NCBI GenBank assembly: GCA_004794655.1
Contig: SMMW01000618.1
Location: 1,612,001-1,676,000 of the forward strand
Source: Marisa cornuarietis
Taxonomy: Eukaryota; Mollusca; Gastropoda; Architaenioglossa; Ampullariidae
Direction: 5' to 3'
Length of the DNA: 64,000 nucleotides
The notes under the pieces are model-generated. The model had not been told where the DNA came from and searched no databases. It saw nothing but the letters and a program-made list of their open reading frames with translations. Both the position numbers and the translations under genes were made by a program. Of the stretch, positions 11,290 to 21,897 are shown one piece after another (positions within the stretch are counted from its first letter, which is position 1; the number at the start of each line of letters is the position of its first letter).

Positions 11290-12300
11290 CACCCGCAGGC
11301 TATGTCCAGTCTCAGCAGGTTTCTCATCAATCATATGCTGACGACACGCAGCTTTACTCTTCCACTCCACCAGGTGAGTCTCACTCTGCTATTAGCATCA
11401 TAGAAGCTTGTATTAGCAACATCAAGGGCTGCATGGTAAAAAAACAAGCAAACGATGATAAACGGAAGCCCTCCTATGCTATAGAAGACATCAACCTTCA
11501 CTCGTCAGTCTGCCCAGTTACATCAAGGTGGGCGAAACCAACATCACCTTTATGTCATCCGTTAGGAATCTGGGATTTATTGTCACTGCAGACATGACCC
11601 TTGATAAACATGTTACAGCTGTCTGTCAGTCTGTCTATTACGATAAGCATGTAACAGCTGTCTGTCATTCAGTCTATTATGATAAACATGTTACAGCTGT
11701 CTGTCAGTCTGTCTATTATGATAAACATGTTACAGCTGTCTGTCAGTCTGTCTATTATGATAAACATATTACAGCTGTCTGTCAGTCTGCCTATTATGAT
11801 AAACATATTACAGCTGTCTGTCAGTCTGCCTATTATGAGGTCCGTAAGATCAGTGCCATCCGTCATTTTCTCTCTACACGCGCTACCAACACTCTTGTCT
11901 GTGTGTTTGTTCTTTCTCGACTTGACTACTGCAAATCCTTGCTGGCAGGCTGCCCCTCATCCCTCATTCAGAGACTCCAGAAAGTTCAGAACTCCGCTGC
12001 ACGTCTGGTGATTAGAGCCAGGAACGGGACCATGTCACTCCTCTCCTTCGTGGCTACCCGTCCGTTCTCGCATCCATGTCTGTGCTGTTTTTTAACTTCT
12101 TTGCAGGCTCCTGTCCTGACAATTTCTCTGAACTTCACTTCCCTTACATCCCAGGCAGATAACTACGCTCTTCATCTGATGACCGTATCCTAACTGTTCC
12201 TGTCACCAGAACAACAACATATGATCACACGATTTTTGGTTACTGTACAGCAAAACAATGGAACTCTCTCAACAAATGTTAATCTAAGTGTACTTTTGAG
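11290..12300 (+). pseudogene. CR1/L2-group LINE 3' fragment with internal tandem repeat
   Basis: The plus strand begins at QVSHQSYADDTQLY (motif C), shifts frame around 11450-11530, and continues with SSVRNLGFIVTADMTL. Six copies of a 13-residue unit follow (11603-11836), then VRKISAIRHFLSTRATNTLV, SRLDYCKSLLAGCP and LQKVQNSAARLV, the standard C-terminal region of this LINE group. A further shift occurs near 12055, after which FGYCTAKQWNSL is seen near 12230. It overlaps in family coverage by about 100 bp with the minus-strand fragment at 9738-10870. Confidence 0.85.
11603..11836. repeat. 39-bp tandem repeat, six copies, in frame inside a LINE
   Basis: Units start at 11603, 11642, 11681, 11720, 11759 and 11798. 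Each encodes DKHVTAVCQSVYY with conservative changes (HVT to HIT and SVYY to SAYY in the last two). The other LINEs have a single such stretch here (for example CNHVSSVVAKSYY at 14649-14760). Confidence 0.97.
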
Positions 12301-12617
12301 AGGAAACCAAATCAAATTGGAGGGAGTATTAAAGTGCCTATAGAAACACAGATATTGTATCAAATAGTTTTTAACTTCACACATAGAGAATTCGCACTAT
12401 GTATATAATAGTGTTTTTGTCAGATAATTTCGGGCTCTGGTAAAGCCTGAAATTTGAACGGTTCTAAGTGTAACCACATCCCAACATGACTTGACAGGAC
12501 AACTCGACCACGAACTAGAGACGATTGCAACGAGCAGACGATTTGATCACCTCTTAGACGAAAGAAATTCTTTTTAAAAAATACTATGATACACGAGTAT
12601 TAAAATATATATATATC

Positions 12618-12623
<6 letters not shown>

Positions 12624-12678
<55 letters not shown>

Positions 12679-12730
12679 GTGTGAGAGAGAGACTGTGTGT
12701 GTGTGTGAGTGAGTGTGTGTGTGTGTAGAT
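12624..12730. repeat. Interrupted (TG)n microsatellite
   Basis: A run of TG units with GA interruptions, preceded by a short AT run. It abuts the truncated 3' side of the LINE piece at 12731-13115 and produces artefact frames on the minus strand. Confidence 0.95.
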
Positions 12731-13115
12731 ATATACCGCAGACAAGCAAAACGATTCTCAGTTTGGTCTTCTGGCTGATGTTTTTTGCCTTCCATGTGCT
12801 CCTGAGTGAGGCGAAGGCCTGGCTGGCTTTTGCCAGTCGGGCTCGAATCTCCACCTCCGCATCCCCGGTGTTTGAAATCTTGGACCCAAGATAGGTAAAA
12901 CTGTCAACTTCCTCAATCTCTTCTCCATTTAGTTTGATGTTTTCTTGGACTCTGGCGTTCACTCTCATACTTTTCGTTTTCTTTGTGCTGACCTTCAAGC
13001 CAAGGTCTCCAGCTGTTTCTGAGATCCGGGAGTGCCATCAGAATGTCTTCAGCCAAGTCTCTTGCAACTGCGCCTTGTACAGCAGCCGGTGTTGATGTAG
13101 TGGCTTGCATTCTGC
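12731..13115 (-). pseudogene. RTE-like LINE fragment (post-RT region)
   Basis: The minus strand encodes KVSTKKTKSMRVNARVQENI, then LNGEEIEEVDSFTYLGSKIS and AKASQAFASLRSTWKAKNIS. This is the segment just after motif C in RTE-like LINEs and parallels YLGSKVTADGDCEQEI of the element at 20855. Upstream coding (13000-13115) is in a shifted frame. The rest of the element is missing. Confidence 0.85.
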
Positions 13116-13118
13116 GTT

Positions 13119-13358
13119 TCATTTGAAAAACGGCCTCTCTTGCTTTACTTCTTGCTCAATTTCCTTCATGATTATGCTCTGACATCTCTGAGTCCCCAGT
13201 GTCTTTATGCGTGCAGGACATTTCAACGGTCCATACCTGCAACATCTCCAGTAGACTTCACCTTTAGTAGTCGATCTCTGCTTGCAAAATTCATAACCAT
13301 TGCACAAAGCAGGTTCGCAACCACGTTTTGAATGTCCGATACTGATTTCGCCAGCCAT
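13119..13358 (-). pseudogene. FLYWCH zinc-finger fragment, frameshifted
   Basis: From an ATG at 13358 the minus strand encodes PALCNGYEFCKQR, then GEVYWRCCRYGPLKCPARIK. The aromatic pair, W-R-C and K-C-P-A-R-I are the hallmarks of a FLYWCH finger. The closing histidine pair is absent from this frame, but a shifted frame of the same DNA reads SEHNHEGN directly downstream, so one base change broke the finger. Such fingers sit at the N-terminus of MULE-type transposases and of host regulators; with a MULE core remnant at 6285, a transposon origin is likelier. Confidence 0.75.
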
Positions 13359-13376
13359 TACTACTCCAGTGTACAA

Positions 13377-14219
13377 TGTATTTTCAATGTTGTGTCTCAG
13401 CAGACAGCAAAAGCTGGTCCGGTGGCACGGGAAACTCTTCCAGCCGCTGCCTCACTCTTCTTGCTGCCGGCATACAACCTCTTTGTCACACACCACTCTT
13501 CTCTATACAACACAGATCGCAAGTGCCAGCAGGTAGTGACATATTACTTGTACTAAAGTGAGAGCATCCCCCTGCGCTATACTTCAGGTGCCTATGACCT
13601 ACCTACCATTCCGTTTTCTGACGGTCATTAGTGTGACCTTCGACTGTCGCGACATCCGTTTAGTTCCTTCACTCAGCACCGGCTTCCAATCAGTCAGAAT
13701 GAAAACAAATGCCAGTCTCCGGTACTAAATAGACTGGTCTTCCATATAAGAGAGTAGTCCTGAAGCAATGGCGGCGGTTCCCCTTACGTAAGCGCCCGCG
13801 ATTACCAGGCTCCACTGACACCGGGGAGACCTGATGTTCTGGCCTTCAACACCCGAGTTAATTGAGAAGGTGTCACAGCTTCTGCGTTCACACGCCTGGA
13901 CAATTGCGCGTTCTTTCAAGAACAACTCTGCCTCCTTTTCAAGCCTTTTTACATTTAATTAATTCAGTAAACATGGTAAAATAATATCAAGAAAATTCTA
14001 AGGTACAAAATAATCTAATTATCAAATAGTCTAAAAGAAAGTTTGTTGTCTCAGTTTGATTGTTAACAAAGAATACTAGTAAAGTTTATACTCCGGCACA
14101 AAGTCACTTTTTGATGTTCACACTGGATAATGTTCTTAAATTGCAGTCACTGGAAAACTGACGATTCGAGGAGTGCATATAAAATGATAACTACATACAT
14201 TCGGGGCCAGACATTTCAC
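13377..14219. other. Unassigned interval
   Basis: No gene recognised. Overlapping frames of 60-78 codons on both strands at 13300-13560 and 13725-13925 have no recognisable domain. From about 13935 the DNA turns AT-rich with no features. Confidence 0.5.
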
Positions 14220-15946
14220 TCAAAAAGGTGAGGTGATGGTGAACAATGACGATGGCAGACCATTCCACAGTTTAGGTTCCGCGTCTTTTAATGGCTCCAG
14301 TGTCTTCTTGTTGGTGTCTTCCACTGCAGGGAGACAGAAGCGTGACTGGGAGCCAAAGCGCAGACCACGTGACGGCTGGTAAGGAGAAACTACCTCTTGT
14401 AAATAGTCAGAAGAAGTTTTAAACATGCAGGACATCGAAAGCACTTTGTGGTCTATGCGCTTGTTCACTGGGAGCCAGTGAAGGCTCTGTAGGATAGGGG
14501 TGATGTGCTCAGTGGACGACTTTGCACGGGTGACAATCCTGGCGGCTGTGTTTTGAGCTCTTTGGAGTCGATCCAACTGCGCAGCAGGTATACCCCACAA
14601 TGCACCATTACAGTAGTCTAATCTCGATACGATGATAGCCACAGCCAGTCATTTGGCAGCAGCTTGAGTCAGCATGGGCCGTAGTCTACCTAAAGTCCTC
14701 AAAACGTAGTAGGATTTTGCCACAACAGAACTAACATGGTTACACATTGAGAGCTCCGCATCAATAAAAAGCCCTAGGTCCCGTACACAGTCAGCAAAGG
14801 CTATGGAGGCATCACCGATCTGCACGGCACTAATGCCGATCTGCTCCCTTCTGGCTCTGGGGCCACACAGCAACGCTTCTGTCTTGTCGTCGTTGAGTTT
14901 AAGACGATTCCTGGTCATCCAGGCCTTCACCGCAACACAACAAGATTCAAGTCGTTGAAGCGCATTCCTAGCCACTGCTGGGTCGGGAGAAAAACTGTTC
15001 AGAATCTGTGTATCGTCCGCAAAGAACTGTCGTCCCATCTGAATGCGTTCAATTACCCGTCCAAGCTGTGAAGTATATACCGAAAATAATAATAGACCCA
15101 GAACGGATCCCTGTGGTACGCCACACACCAGAGGAACTGCCTCAGAGCTTGCAGAGCCGACAATCACTCTCTGAGATCTATCGGCAAGATAGGAGGCAAT
15201 CCACTGCAGCGCAGCGCCCTGGATACCAGCCTCTGACGACAGTCTCTGGAGTAGCAGGCGGTGGTTGATGGTGTCAAACGCACTACTCAGGTCAAGTAAT
15301 ACTAAAAGCACTAGGTTTCCAGAGTTGACACTACAAAGAATGTCATTGGTCACACGAAGAAGAGCAGTTTCTGTGCTGAAGCCAGGACGATACGCTGACT
15401 GAAATTTATCTAGGCAGCCATAAGTAAGAAAATGGGTCATAAGCTGCTCTGCGACCACCCTCTCAAGTAGCTTGGAAATATATGATAAATTTGACACTGG
15501 ACGATAGTTTTTACAGTCAGAGGGATCCAGGTTTGCCTTTTTCAACAAGGGCTTCACAATGGCCTGTTTAAAACACCGTGGAACACATCCTGCTCTCAAA
15601 CTGGCATTAATAATGTCCAAAATGAAAGGAAATAGAATGTCCAGAAGTTGAATAAAAATAAATAAGTTGGTACAGGATCCACAGCACATGAAGTTTTAGT
15701 TGATCTTGCTACAAGTTTCCTCAAGTAGCTCTCATCAATACACGTGAAAGAAATCAGCGGTACACCAGCAAATGGCACAGAATAGTCTTCCTCACACTCT
15801 GGCAACTCACAAGCTGCACTCTCAAGTCCAGCACTAATTTCCTTTATGTTATTAACAAAGAAGGAAGACAGCTGATCAGCAGCTGACTTGACATCCACCT
15901 CAGGAAGAACCGGACTAGTTCCTTTCTTACCCAGCAAGCTGTTCAC
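14220..15946 (-). pseudogene. Reverse transcriptase of the CR1/L2-group LINE
   Basis: The frame from 15689 to 14220 is open except for a TGA at 14649-14651. Blocks in order: NYRPVSNLSYISKLLERVV, SAYRPGFSTETALLRV, motif A LLDLSSAFDTINH, motif B CGVPQGSVLGLLLF, motif C FFADDTQIL, then MTRNRLKLNDDKTEALL. After the stop come SRLDYCNGALWGIP, LQRAQNTAARIV and the terminal KLWNGLPSSLF. Upstream, 15946-15596 in another frame supplies the linker with VDPVPTYLF. Catalytic aspartates are all present, so a single substitution plus an upstream shift inactivated it. Confidence 0.9.
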
Positions 15947-16135
15947 AATGTCAAAAGTCTTTCTGGGATTTCCCCTCGTAGCCTCTAGCTGCTCCTGTAC
16001 AAATAACGATTTAGCCTTTTTTTTTTACAGCACACACATATTTATTTCTGGCTAACTTATACAGCTGTCTGTCAATCTCAAGTTTGGTCTTCATCCACTT
16101 TTTCTCTGCCAACTGTCTTTGTTTCTTGGCTTCAC

Positions 16136-17260
16136 TCACCCCTCACAAAACCACGCACAATCTGGTCTGTCTACAACAATTTTGCTAACTGCAGGCGCAT
16201 GCTTATCAAGCAGCCCTAATAAAGTCTGATTATATAACTCTGCTAACTCATCAACATCTGTGGGAGGATCTAATAAGAACTTTGACTGAAGCAGGTCTTC
16301 TCTGAAAGTGTTCAGGTCAATCTTCTTCAAATTTCTACACAAAACAGATATCTTTTTACACCTTGGTCGAGAGAGATCAGTCACCAAAGATTGCACAAAA
16401 TGGTCCGAAGTCAAAAAATCCTCTCCAACAGCTGACTTGACCAGTGACACTGATGGCGCACGAGAGATTAACCCAGTCATGAATGTGTCCAAGTCTATCG
16501 AAATGTAAATTTACATCCCCCAAAATAAGAAACTTCTCCTTTGTAAATAAGCTGTCCAGCAGCATGGCAAACTCATCATGAAACAGAGAATCTGAAAGCT
16601 GATTTGTTTTAGACGAGGAGGTCTATATAAACAAATGATCTCTAATGACTGCTTGGCTAATGTCAGTCTTGCTGTTATGTACTCAAAGGACCTGTACTGT
16701 GTTTGTCTCTTCAACACTGTAAACTTCAGATGTAGTTTAAATAAGACACCAACTCCACCTCCACTCCTACCACTCCTGGGATTGTGTGTAAACGTATAGC
16801 CCTGTGGTGTAAGGTCTTTGATAACTGATTCATCACCACTCTCCTTTAACCATGTCTCTGACAAGAAAAAGGCATCAAAGTCATTTTCCAGCAGTAAATC
16901 ATGAATGTCCACAGCTTTGCAGACTGATTGCACGTTTAAATGACCAACACATAAACTTGTAACATTTTTCTTTTCCACTGAAAGTCCCTCACTTTTAGGC
17001 AAAAAAAAATTCTCATTAAAATTAAGGTCAAATTTCTTTTTCCCACCATTTGTACTTCGTTTGGTGGTTAGAGAAACTGGGCAGTCTCCTGTTCTCATAC
17101 GACCATGATGATTTCGTCGGTCGTGTTTCCAGTATGTGTTACAGGTGATGACATTAACTGGTTCACTCTCATCGCGCCGAAGCTGATGTGTGTTGGAAAC
17201 ATGATTCACCAGAGAGTTGACAACACACAGCGAAGCTTTCACAATAGCCGCAGAAAACAC
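16136..17260 (-). pseudogene. APE-type endonuclease of the CR1/L2-group LINE
   Basis: Catalytic segments are visible but spread over three frames: GHLNVQSV and FFLSETWLKE in 17260-16511, FLILGDVNLHFD in 16565-16377, and DFLTSDHFVQSL in 16492-16136. These correspond to the N, E, GD-x-N and SDH motifs of the LINE endonuclease. GGGVGVLFK and ICLYRPPR also fit. At least two small frameshifts are needed to explain the layout. Confidence 0.85.
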
Positions 17261-17674
17261 GAATTTAAAAATGTAATGTTTTCCACTGAGCCAGCAGCTA
17301 AGTGCAGATCATAAACAGTTGTTAAGCGAGTACAGGAATAACAGTAACCCAGAAGATGTGATCCTCGCTGGTTACAGGCGAAGAGGTGGAAGGAGGAATT
17401 TACGTCGAGTCAGCAACTAAGGCTACATCATGGCAAGGCAGCCAGCCGTGTAAACAGATGCCACAAGCAGAGAAAGAACAGCATGCCTGAGACGAGAGCT
17501 GAACCCGGGACAGACAACTCTTACTATTGGTGACAGGCGCTAACCGTTGGAAGGAAAGAATAGAACGAAAAAAACGATAACTGAGCATTAAAAACATCAA
17601 ATATTATTTGAGACCGCGTGCTTTTCTACATAGGCTCAACTCTCGACAACACAATATCTTCTTATTTCCTTTCG

Positions 17675-17850
17675 CCCCCAGTGGAGCATAGGGCGCAACT
17701 ACACCACGTCAGCGAACCCGGTTGTGGGCCTCCCTCCCCAGTTGGGTCCATGTCATTCCAGCTGCCTCCGCATCGCCGTGGACCGATCCTCTCCACGTCT
17801 GTCTGGGTCTTCCAACCCTGAGCCTTCCCTGTGGGTTCCAGTCCAGGACC
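17675..17850 (-). other. GC-rich segment, possible 3' end of another LINE
   Basis: Its base composition is distinctly richer in G+C than the surroundings. On the minus strand it has the tryptophan- and arginine-rich look of an RTE-like C-terminus, but no diagnostic motif. The call is weak. Confidence 0.25.
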
Positions 17851-17965
17851 ACATAATATAAACTGAAAGAAATTTCACGACACTGATCATATTTTGTCCC
17901 TATTAACCTAGTGAAATGATTTCTCGCTGATGTGGCTTATTGTGTGAAGCTGATATCTGTGTTCT

Positions 17966-18402
17966 ACAAATATAACTTATAAAACAAAAAAAATCCTCTT
18001 TACTATTATTAGTTTTGCATGACATCAGCGACAGCCTATTACTACCACCCACACACATAAAGTGATTGGTTCAGTTCAGGAAACACCCAATAATTTCGGA
18101 TTATTTTATTTTATTACATATGCAGGTATACATGAAAATGCTGGAAAAGGAAAGAATGAGTGAGTGACACAGAAAATTAGTTTTTAAACAAATATATATT
18201 AGCTGTCATAAGCCGATGTGCGGGTGAGTGAGTGTGTGTGTGTGTGTGGGTGTGTGTGTGTGGGGGGGTGGGGGGTATGTACAAGGCGGCTATGTGTGTG
18301 TAGGAGACATGCAGTTAGCAAAGTTCAGAGCATAATTATGTAGGAAGGTCAACGTAGGAATGTAACAAAGTGCTTCTTAGCTTTTGAGACTGAAATTACT
18401 GC
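17966..18402. repeat. Direct repeat, first copy (pair with 19139-19520)
   Basis: Begins at ATAACTTATAAAAC and ends at GAGACTGAAATTACTGC. It repeats at 19139-19520 with small indels, mostly in the GT/G-rich tract at 18225-18275 and the matching tract at 19375-19400. The two copies bracket an inverted-duplication segment (18465-19138). They lack TG...CA ends. Confidence 0.85.
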
Positions 18403-18464
18403 GTATATCAAATAAAATATCACATTATTTAAAAACACAGTGAAAATTTTGTTTTACTAAAAGG

Positions 18465-19138
18465 TATTGTAGGTAACTGGTGCTTTATTTCGGACCAGAA
18501 ACTAAGGCTGTAATTAGGATAAAACAAAAGTGGGCCTATAAACATGCAGAGAAAACAAAAAATCTACAAACACGTCCCAGGACCGTCTAAATAAGAGATT
18601 GTATGAAGAGAAAGAGAGAGATACGGAGGGCGAGAGAACGTATCATTTAGTTCGTTTGCATGAAGAATCTTTAAAAGAAGACACAATCACAAGATTGAAA
18701 AGCCATAATGAAGAGAGGAAATTTAATTCAAAAGTAACCGCGATTCAGAAATTGTGTAAATGTACTATGAGCACAATTCACTTTTGTAAAAGAGAGAAGA
18801 AATAAGAAACAAATCAGAGTGAAAGAGGAAGGTATAATAATTATGTAGTTAATATCTTCAAATGCACCTCTCCTTATAATGGTAAGTAAATTTTTTGAGT
18901 GCAAATTATCTCCTTCTTCATAATCATTTAAAGAAAGCTGAAAGCAGTTAAAAGCAGAGAAATTGCTGTCGCAAGTCGCAAAACTATTTAAAAATGCAGT
19001 GGCAAATAACCGATACCTGTCGGTAAAACTATTACAGAACAGATTTCTTAAAAATATCAGTAAAACTCAGTGTTACATTTTTTTTCGACAATGCACAGTA
19101 TGAAGCGATTTGCGTAGTCTTTTAAACATTTTCCGTCA
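18465..19138. repeat. Third copy of the inverted-duplication arm
   Basis: It matches 23610-24305 in the same orientation and 4690-5400 in reverse complement. It stops abruptly where the second direct repeat begins. The 68-codon frame at 18599-18805 is not open in the other copies. Confidence 0.8.
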
Positions 19139-19520
19139 ACTTATAAAACAAAAAAAATTCCTCATTACTATTATTAGTTGTGCATAACATCAGCGACAGC
19201 CTGTTACTACCATAAAGTGATTGGTTCACTTGAGGGAACACCCAATAGTTTCGGCTTATTTTATTACAGATGCAGGTATATATGAAAATGCTGGAAAAAG
19301 GAAAGAATGAGTGAGTGCCACAGAACATTAATTTTTTTAAAATATATTAGCTGTCATAAGCCGATGCGTGCACGTGAGTGTGTGTGTGTGTGGGGGGTAT
19401 TATAAGGCGGCTATGTGTGTGTAGGAGACATGCAATTAGCAAAGCTCAGAGCATAATTATGTAGGAAGGTCAACCTAGGATTGTAACGAAGTGCTTCTTA
19501 GCTTTTGAGACTGAAATTAT
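19139..19520. repeat. Direct repeat, second copy (pair with 17966-18402)
   Basis: It matches the first copy along its length, including TGCAGGTATATATGAAAATG and the terminal GCTTTTGAGACTGAAATTA. It runs into the 3' end of the minus-strand ORF at 19517-19927. Confidence 0.85.
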
Positions 19521-19927
19521 TGCTCTCTTCTCAAAGTGCCTCCTTCTACTGTCGTTACCACGTCACACAGCGATGACTGCTCTCCCAGCAACATGAGTAC
19601 TAAGCGGTGTCCCACTCCAGGGAGGTCACGTGGCATCCACGAAGTTTGATTATTCGATAACACTGTATCACAGCCCACAGTGGTAGGCGCCTGGTTAAAC
19701 AATGACATGTACAGCCTCCGAACAAACATCGATTCGGTCTTGGGAGTGCGAGTGAATACACAGATGTTCTCTTCTCCTTTAAGAACGACTACTCCTCCTC
19801 TCAGCCCTGGGGCCAAACTTTTACCTCTGGCATGTAACTCAAAGTCTGGTCGCATAGTTCTTGGAGTTTTTACGACAACTGGTAGTTCTGACTTGTCCTT
19901 GTCACTGTTTTGCCCCCTTTGCGCCAA
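19517..19927 (-). CDS. Unrecognised 136-codon ORF beside the P-loop fragment
   Basis: The open frame starts at an ATG (MAQRGQNSDKDKSELPVVVK) and has no membrane segment or known motif. It contains FELHARGKSLAPGLRGGVVV and MFVRRLYMSLFN. It lies downstream of, and in the same orientation as, the broken P-loop gene at 19940-20850, so it may be that gene's last part. It ends at the edge of the 19139 direct repeat, which truncates it. It could be a decayed piece rather than a gene. Confidence 0.35.
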   Translation of the reverse strand: MAQRGQNSDKDKSELPVVVKTPRTMRPDFELHARGKSLAPGLRGGVVVLKGEENICVFTRTPKTESMFVRRLYMSLFNQAPTTVGCDTVLSNNQTSWMPRDLPGVGHRLVLMLLGEQSSLCDVVTTVEGGTLRREQ

Positions 19928-19939
19928 CTTTCCGTCTTT

Positions 19940-20850
19940 CTACCGAGTCTTTGCCCTCTTGTCTCAAGTCTTGGTCTCAAGAAAGATCCCATAGAGGCTC
20001 TTTACCGTATGGCACGTACACACGAAATTCATCAATGGCCCATGGAAGACAATCAAAAGTTTTGATATACACCGAGACAAGAGGTCTGTGTCTTTCTTGA
20101 CCTCCATGATGACTGTCGGCGGAGAGCAGAGGGATCTGGTTGAATACTCCAACTGCCATCCTTTATGTGCAAATTCATGGAAATAACTTGCCGCCCAAAG
20201 ATAGAGATTAGGAACCTGTGTCAGCAGCTTCTCACAGAAGTCAGAAAGAGAGATTCTACCCTGTTACAGAATAAATGTATCAAAGACTGTAAATAGTCTT
20301 TTCTCCTGTCGCTGACGAGTGTTTGTTCGTGTTTGAGTATCTGTATCCAGCCACCGATTAATAATTTCATGCCATGCGCTTTGTAACTGCCGTCAAAATT
20401 GTTGCAGTCACTGCAACGTAATCCTTCTAGCAGCCTAATAAACAACACACACATACAATAGAATAATGACCATGTAACTATTACATTTCAGACACCTGAG
20501 GCGATTATGAGTTCGTAATGATGTCACATCTTTTTATCTATCTAGCCTTGATCAACTTGACGGCCTTCTCCACATCTTTACCGTGATAACAATATTCTAG
20601 CAGGTGAGGCTGGCGGGTATGCTGTGTGCTAAGAGTCTGCTTTAATAGGTTGTACAATAGGCTGCACGCTGAACGACTCCAGTCCCCAGTACTGAGAATG
20701 TAGACGTCTTCACAACATCGCAGCCATTCTGTAGCCACCAGCACCAGCACCAGCACCACGATTTTACCTGTGCCTGGCGGTCCGGCCACAAAAGAGTCGC
20801 CCTTATCATCAGCAGGAAACATGCAACTGCCATCTTACAGTGGAAGCCCA
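19940..20850 (-). pseudogene. P-loop NTPase gene fragment, right-arm copy
   Basis: At 20822-20538 the minus strand encodes SFVAGPPGTGKIVVLVLVLV, a complete Walker A motif, then ATEWLRCCEDVYILSTGDWS, CSLLYNLLKQTLSTQ and HGKDVEKAVKLIKAR. A stop and frame change follow. 20454-20221 contains a cysteine-bearing segment and 20152-19964 a piece with VIMEVKKDTDLLSR. No Walker B was found. The 20455-20850 part is mirrored at 5650-6085. It looks like one arm of a duplicated, decayed ATPase gene of unknown role. Confidence 0.6.
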
Positions 20851-20853
20851 TAA

Positions 20854-21798
20854 ATGAGCCAGAAGTTAAACTCCAGGTTCACAAAACTATCCATTGTAGT
20901 AGCCTATTCCCCTATTGACAACGCTGACGAAGGGGAAAAAGATAAATTCTATGGTGCACTTCAAGCGGCTTTAGACGACATCCCCAAGCATGATGTGATG
21001 CTCCTCATAGGCGATTTTAACGCAAGAGTAGGCAACAAAAACGAGAACAGACAAAGAGCCATCTGGCGGCATGGAACTGGAGAACATACTGACAATGGTG
21101 AGAGACTCATTAGTCTGTGTGAAGAAAACGATCTTATTAATGGTGGTAGTCTGTTTGCGCACAAAACAATCCACAAATTAACCTGGACATCACCTGATGG
21201 GAGGACACAAAGCCAGATAGATCACATCATCATCAACAGCAAATGGAGGCACTCCCTGCAAGACGCGCAAGTCAAGCAAGAAGCAGACGTTGGCAGTGAC
21301 CACCACCTATTAACTGCAAAGTTGAAACTGAAGTTGAGAAAAGCAAAGATTGGGCAGAAAAGAAACCAGCGTATGGTCATGGTCAAACTCAGAGACCCAA
21401 CAGTCAAAAAGGCATTTGGCATTACACTCAAAAACAACTTCAGCATCCTCCGAGATGAAGCAGCAAAAACGATCGATACCTTTAACAAAGCCACAGTAGA
21501 AGCAGCAAAAGAAACTATTGGCTACCGAACAAGGCCCAAAAGTGTATGGATATCTGTGCACATATGGAACTTGATAGAAGAAAAAAAAGAGATGGAGAGG
21601 AAGCTCCTGAACACGTCTCCCAGGCTGAAAGAGAGGACTGCAGCCCAATACAGGGAAGTAGACAAACAGATCAATTCCTCCTCAAGGAGAGACAGGAGAC
21701 AGTACATAGAACAGCTCGTGGGTGAAGCCGAGGCAGCAGCTGAACGTAAAGACATGAAGGCAACCTATCAGAACATAAGGAAGCTACGAGGTGACTGA
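20854..21798 (+). pseudogene. Endonuclease region of the RTE-like LINE
   Basis: An open frame of 314 codons contains VVAYSPIDNADE, the catalytic LLIGDFNARVG, LTWTSPDGRTQSQIDHIIIN and the DVGSDHHLL motif with its histidine, followed by a basic linker with KSVWISVHIWNL. The far N-terminus of the endonuclease is missing, so the ATG at 20854 is probably not the family start. It stops at TGA 21796-21798, where the family would continue into the fingers domain. Of the two RTE-like endonuclease pieces in the window this is the better preserved. Confidence 0.88.
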
Positions 21799-21897
21799 AG
21801 GCACAGCCAGGACCTTCCGGTTAAAGGAGCAGATGGCACACCCATCACTGAAGAGATTGGGCGAAGATTTCCAACAGATTCTTAACCAGCCAGATCA

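Larger units (their letters stand above)
14220..17260 (-). mobile_element. Near full-length CR1/L2-group LINE
   Basis: The minus strand carries an APE-type endonuclease (17000-16300) followed by a linker and a reverse transcriptase (15900-14220). Several frameshifts and one in-frame stop interrupt it, and a T10 run at about 16017-16027 lies in one shifted zone. No ORF1 is recognisable upstream; 17261-17600 may be its 5' untranslated part. It is the most complete CR1/L2-group copy in the window and its sequence recurs in the orphan piece at 6109-6243. Confidence 0.88.

Noticed and set aside
12574..12998. Thr-His-rich minus-strand proteins
   Set aside because: Produced by the (TG)n tract; only the part beyond 12731 is real LINE coding sequence.
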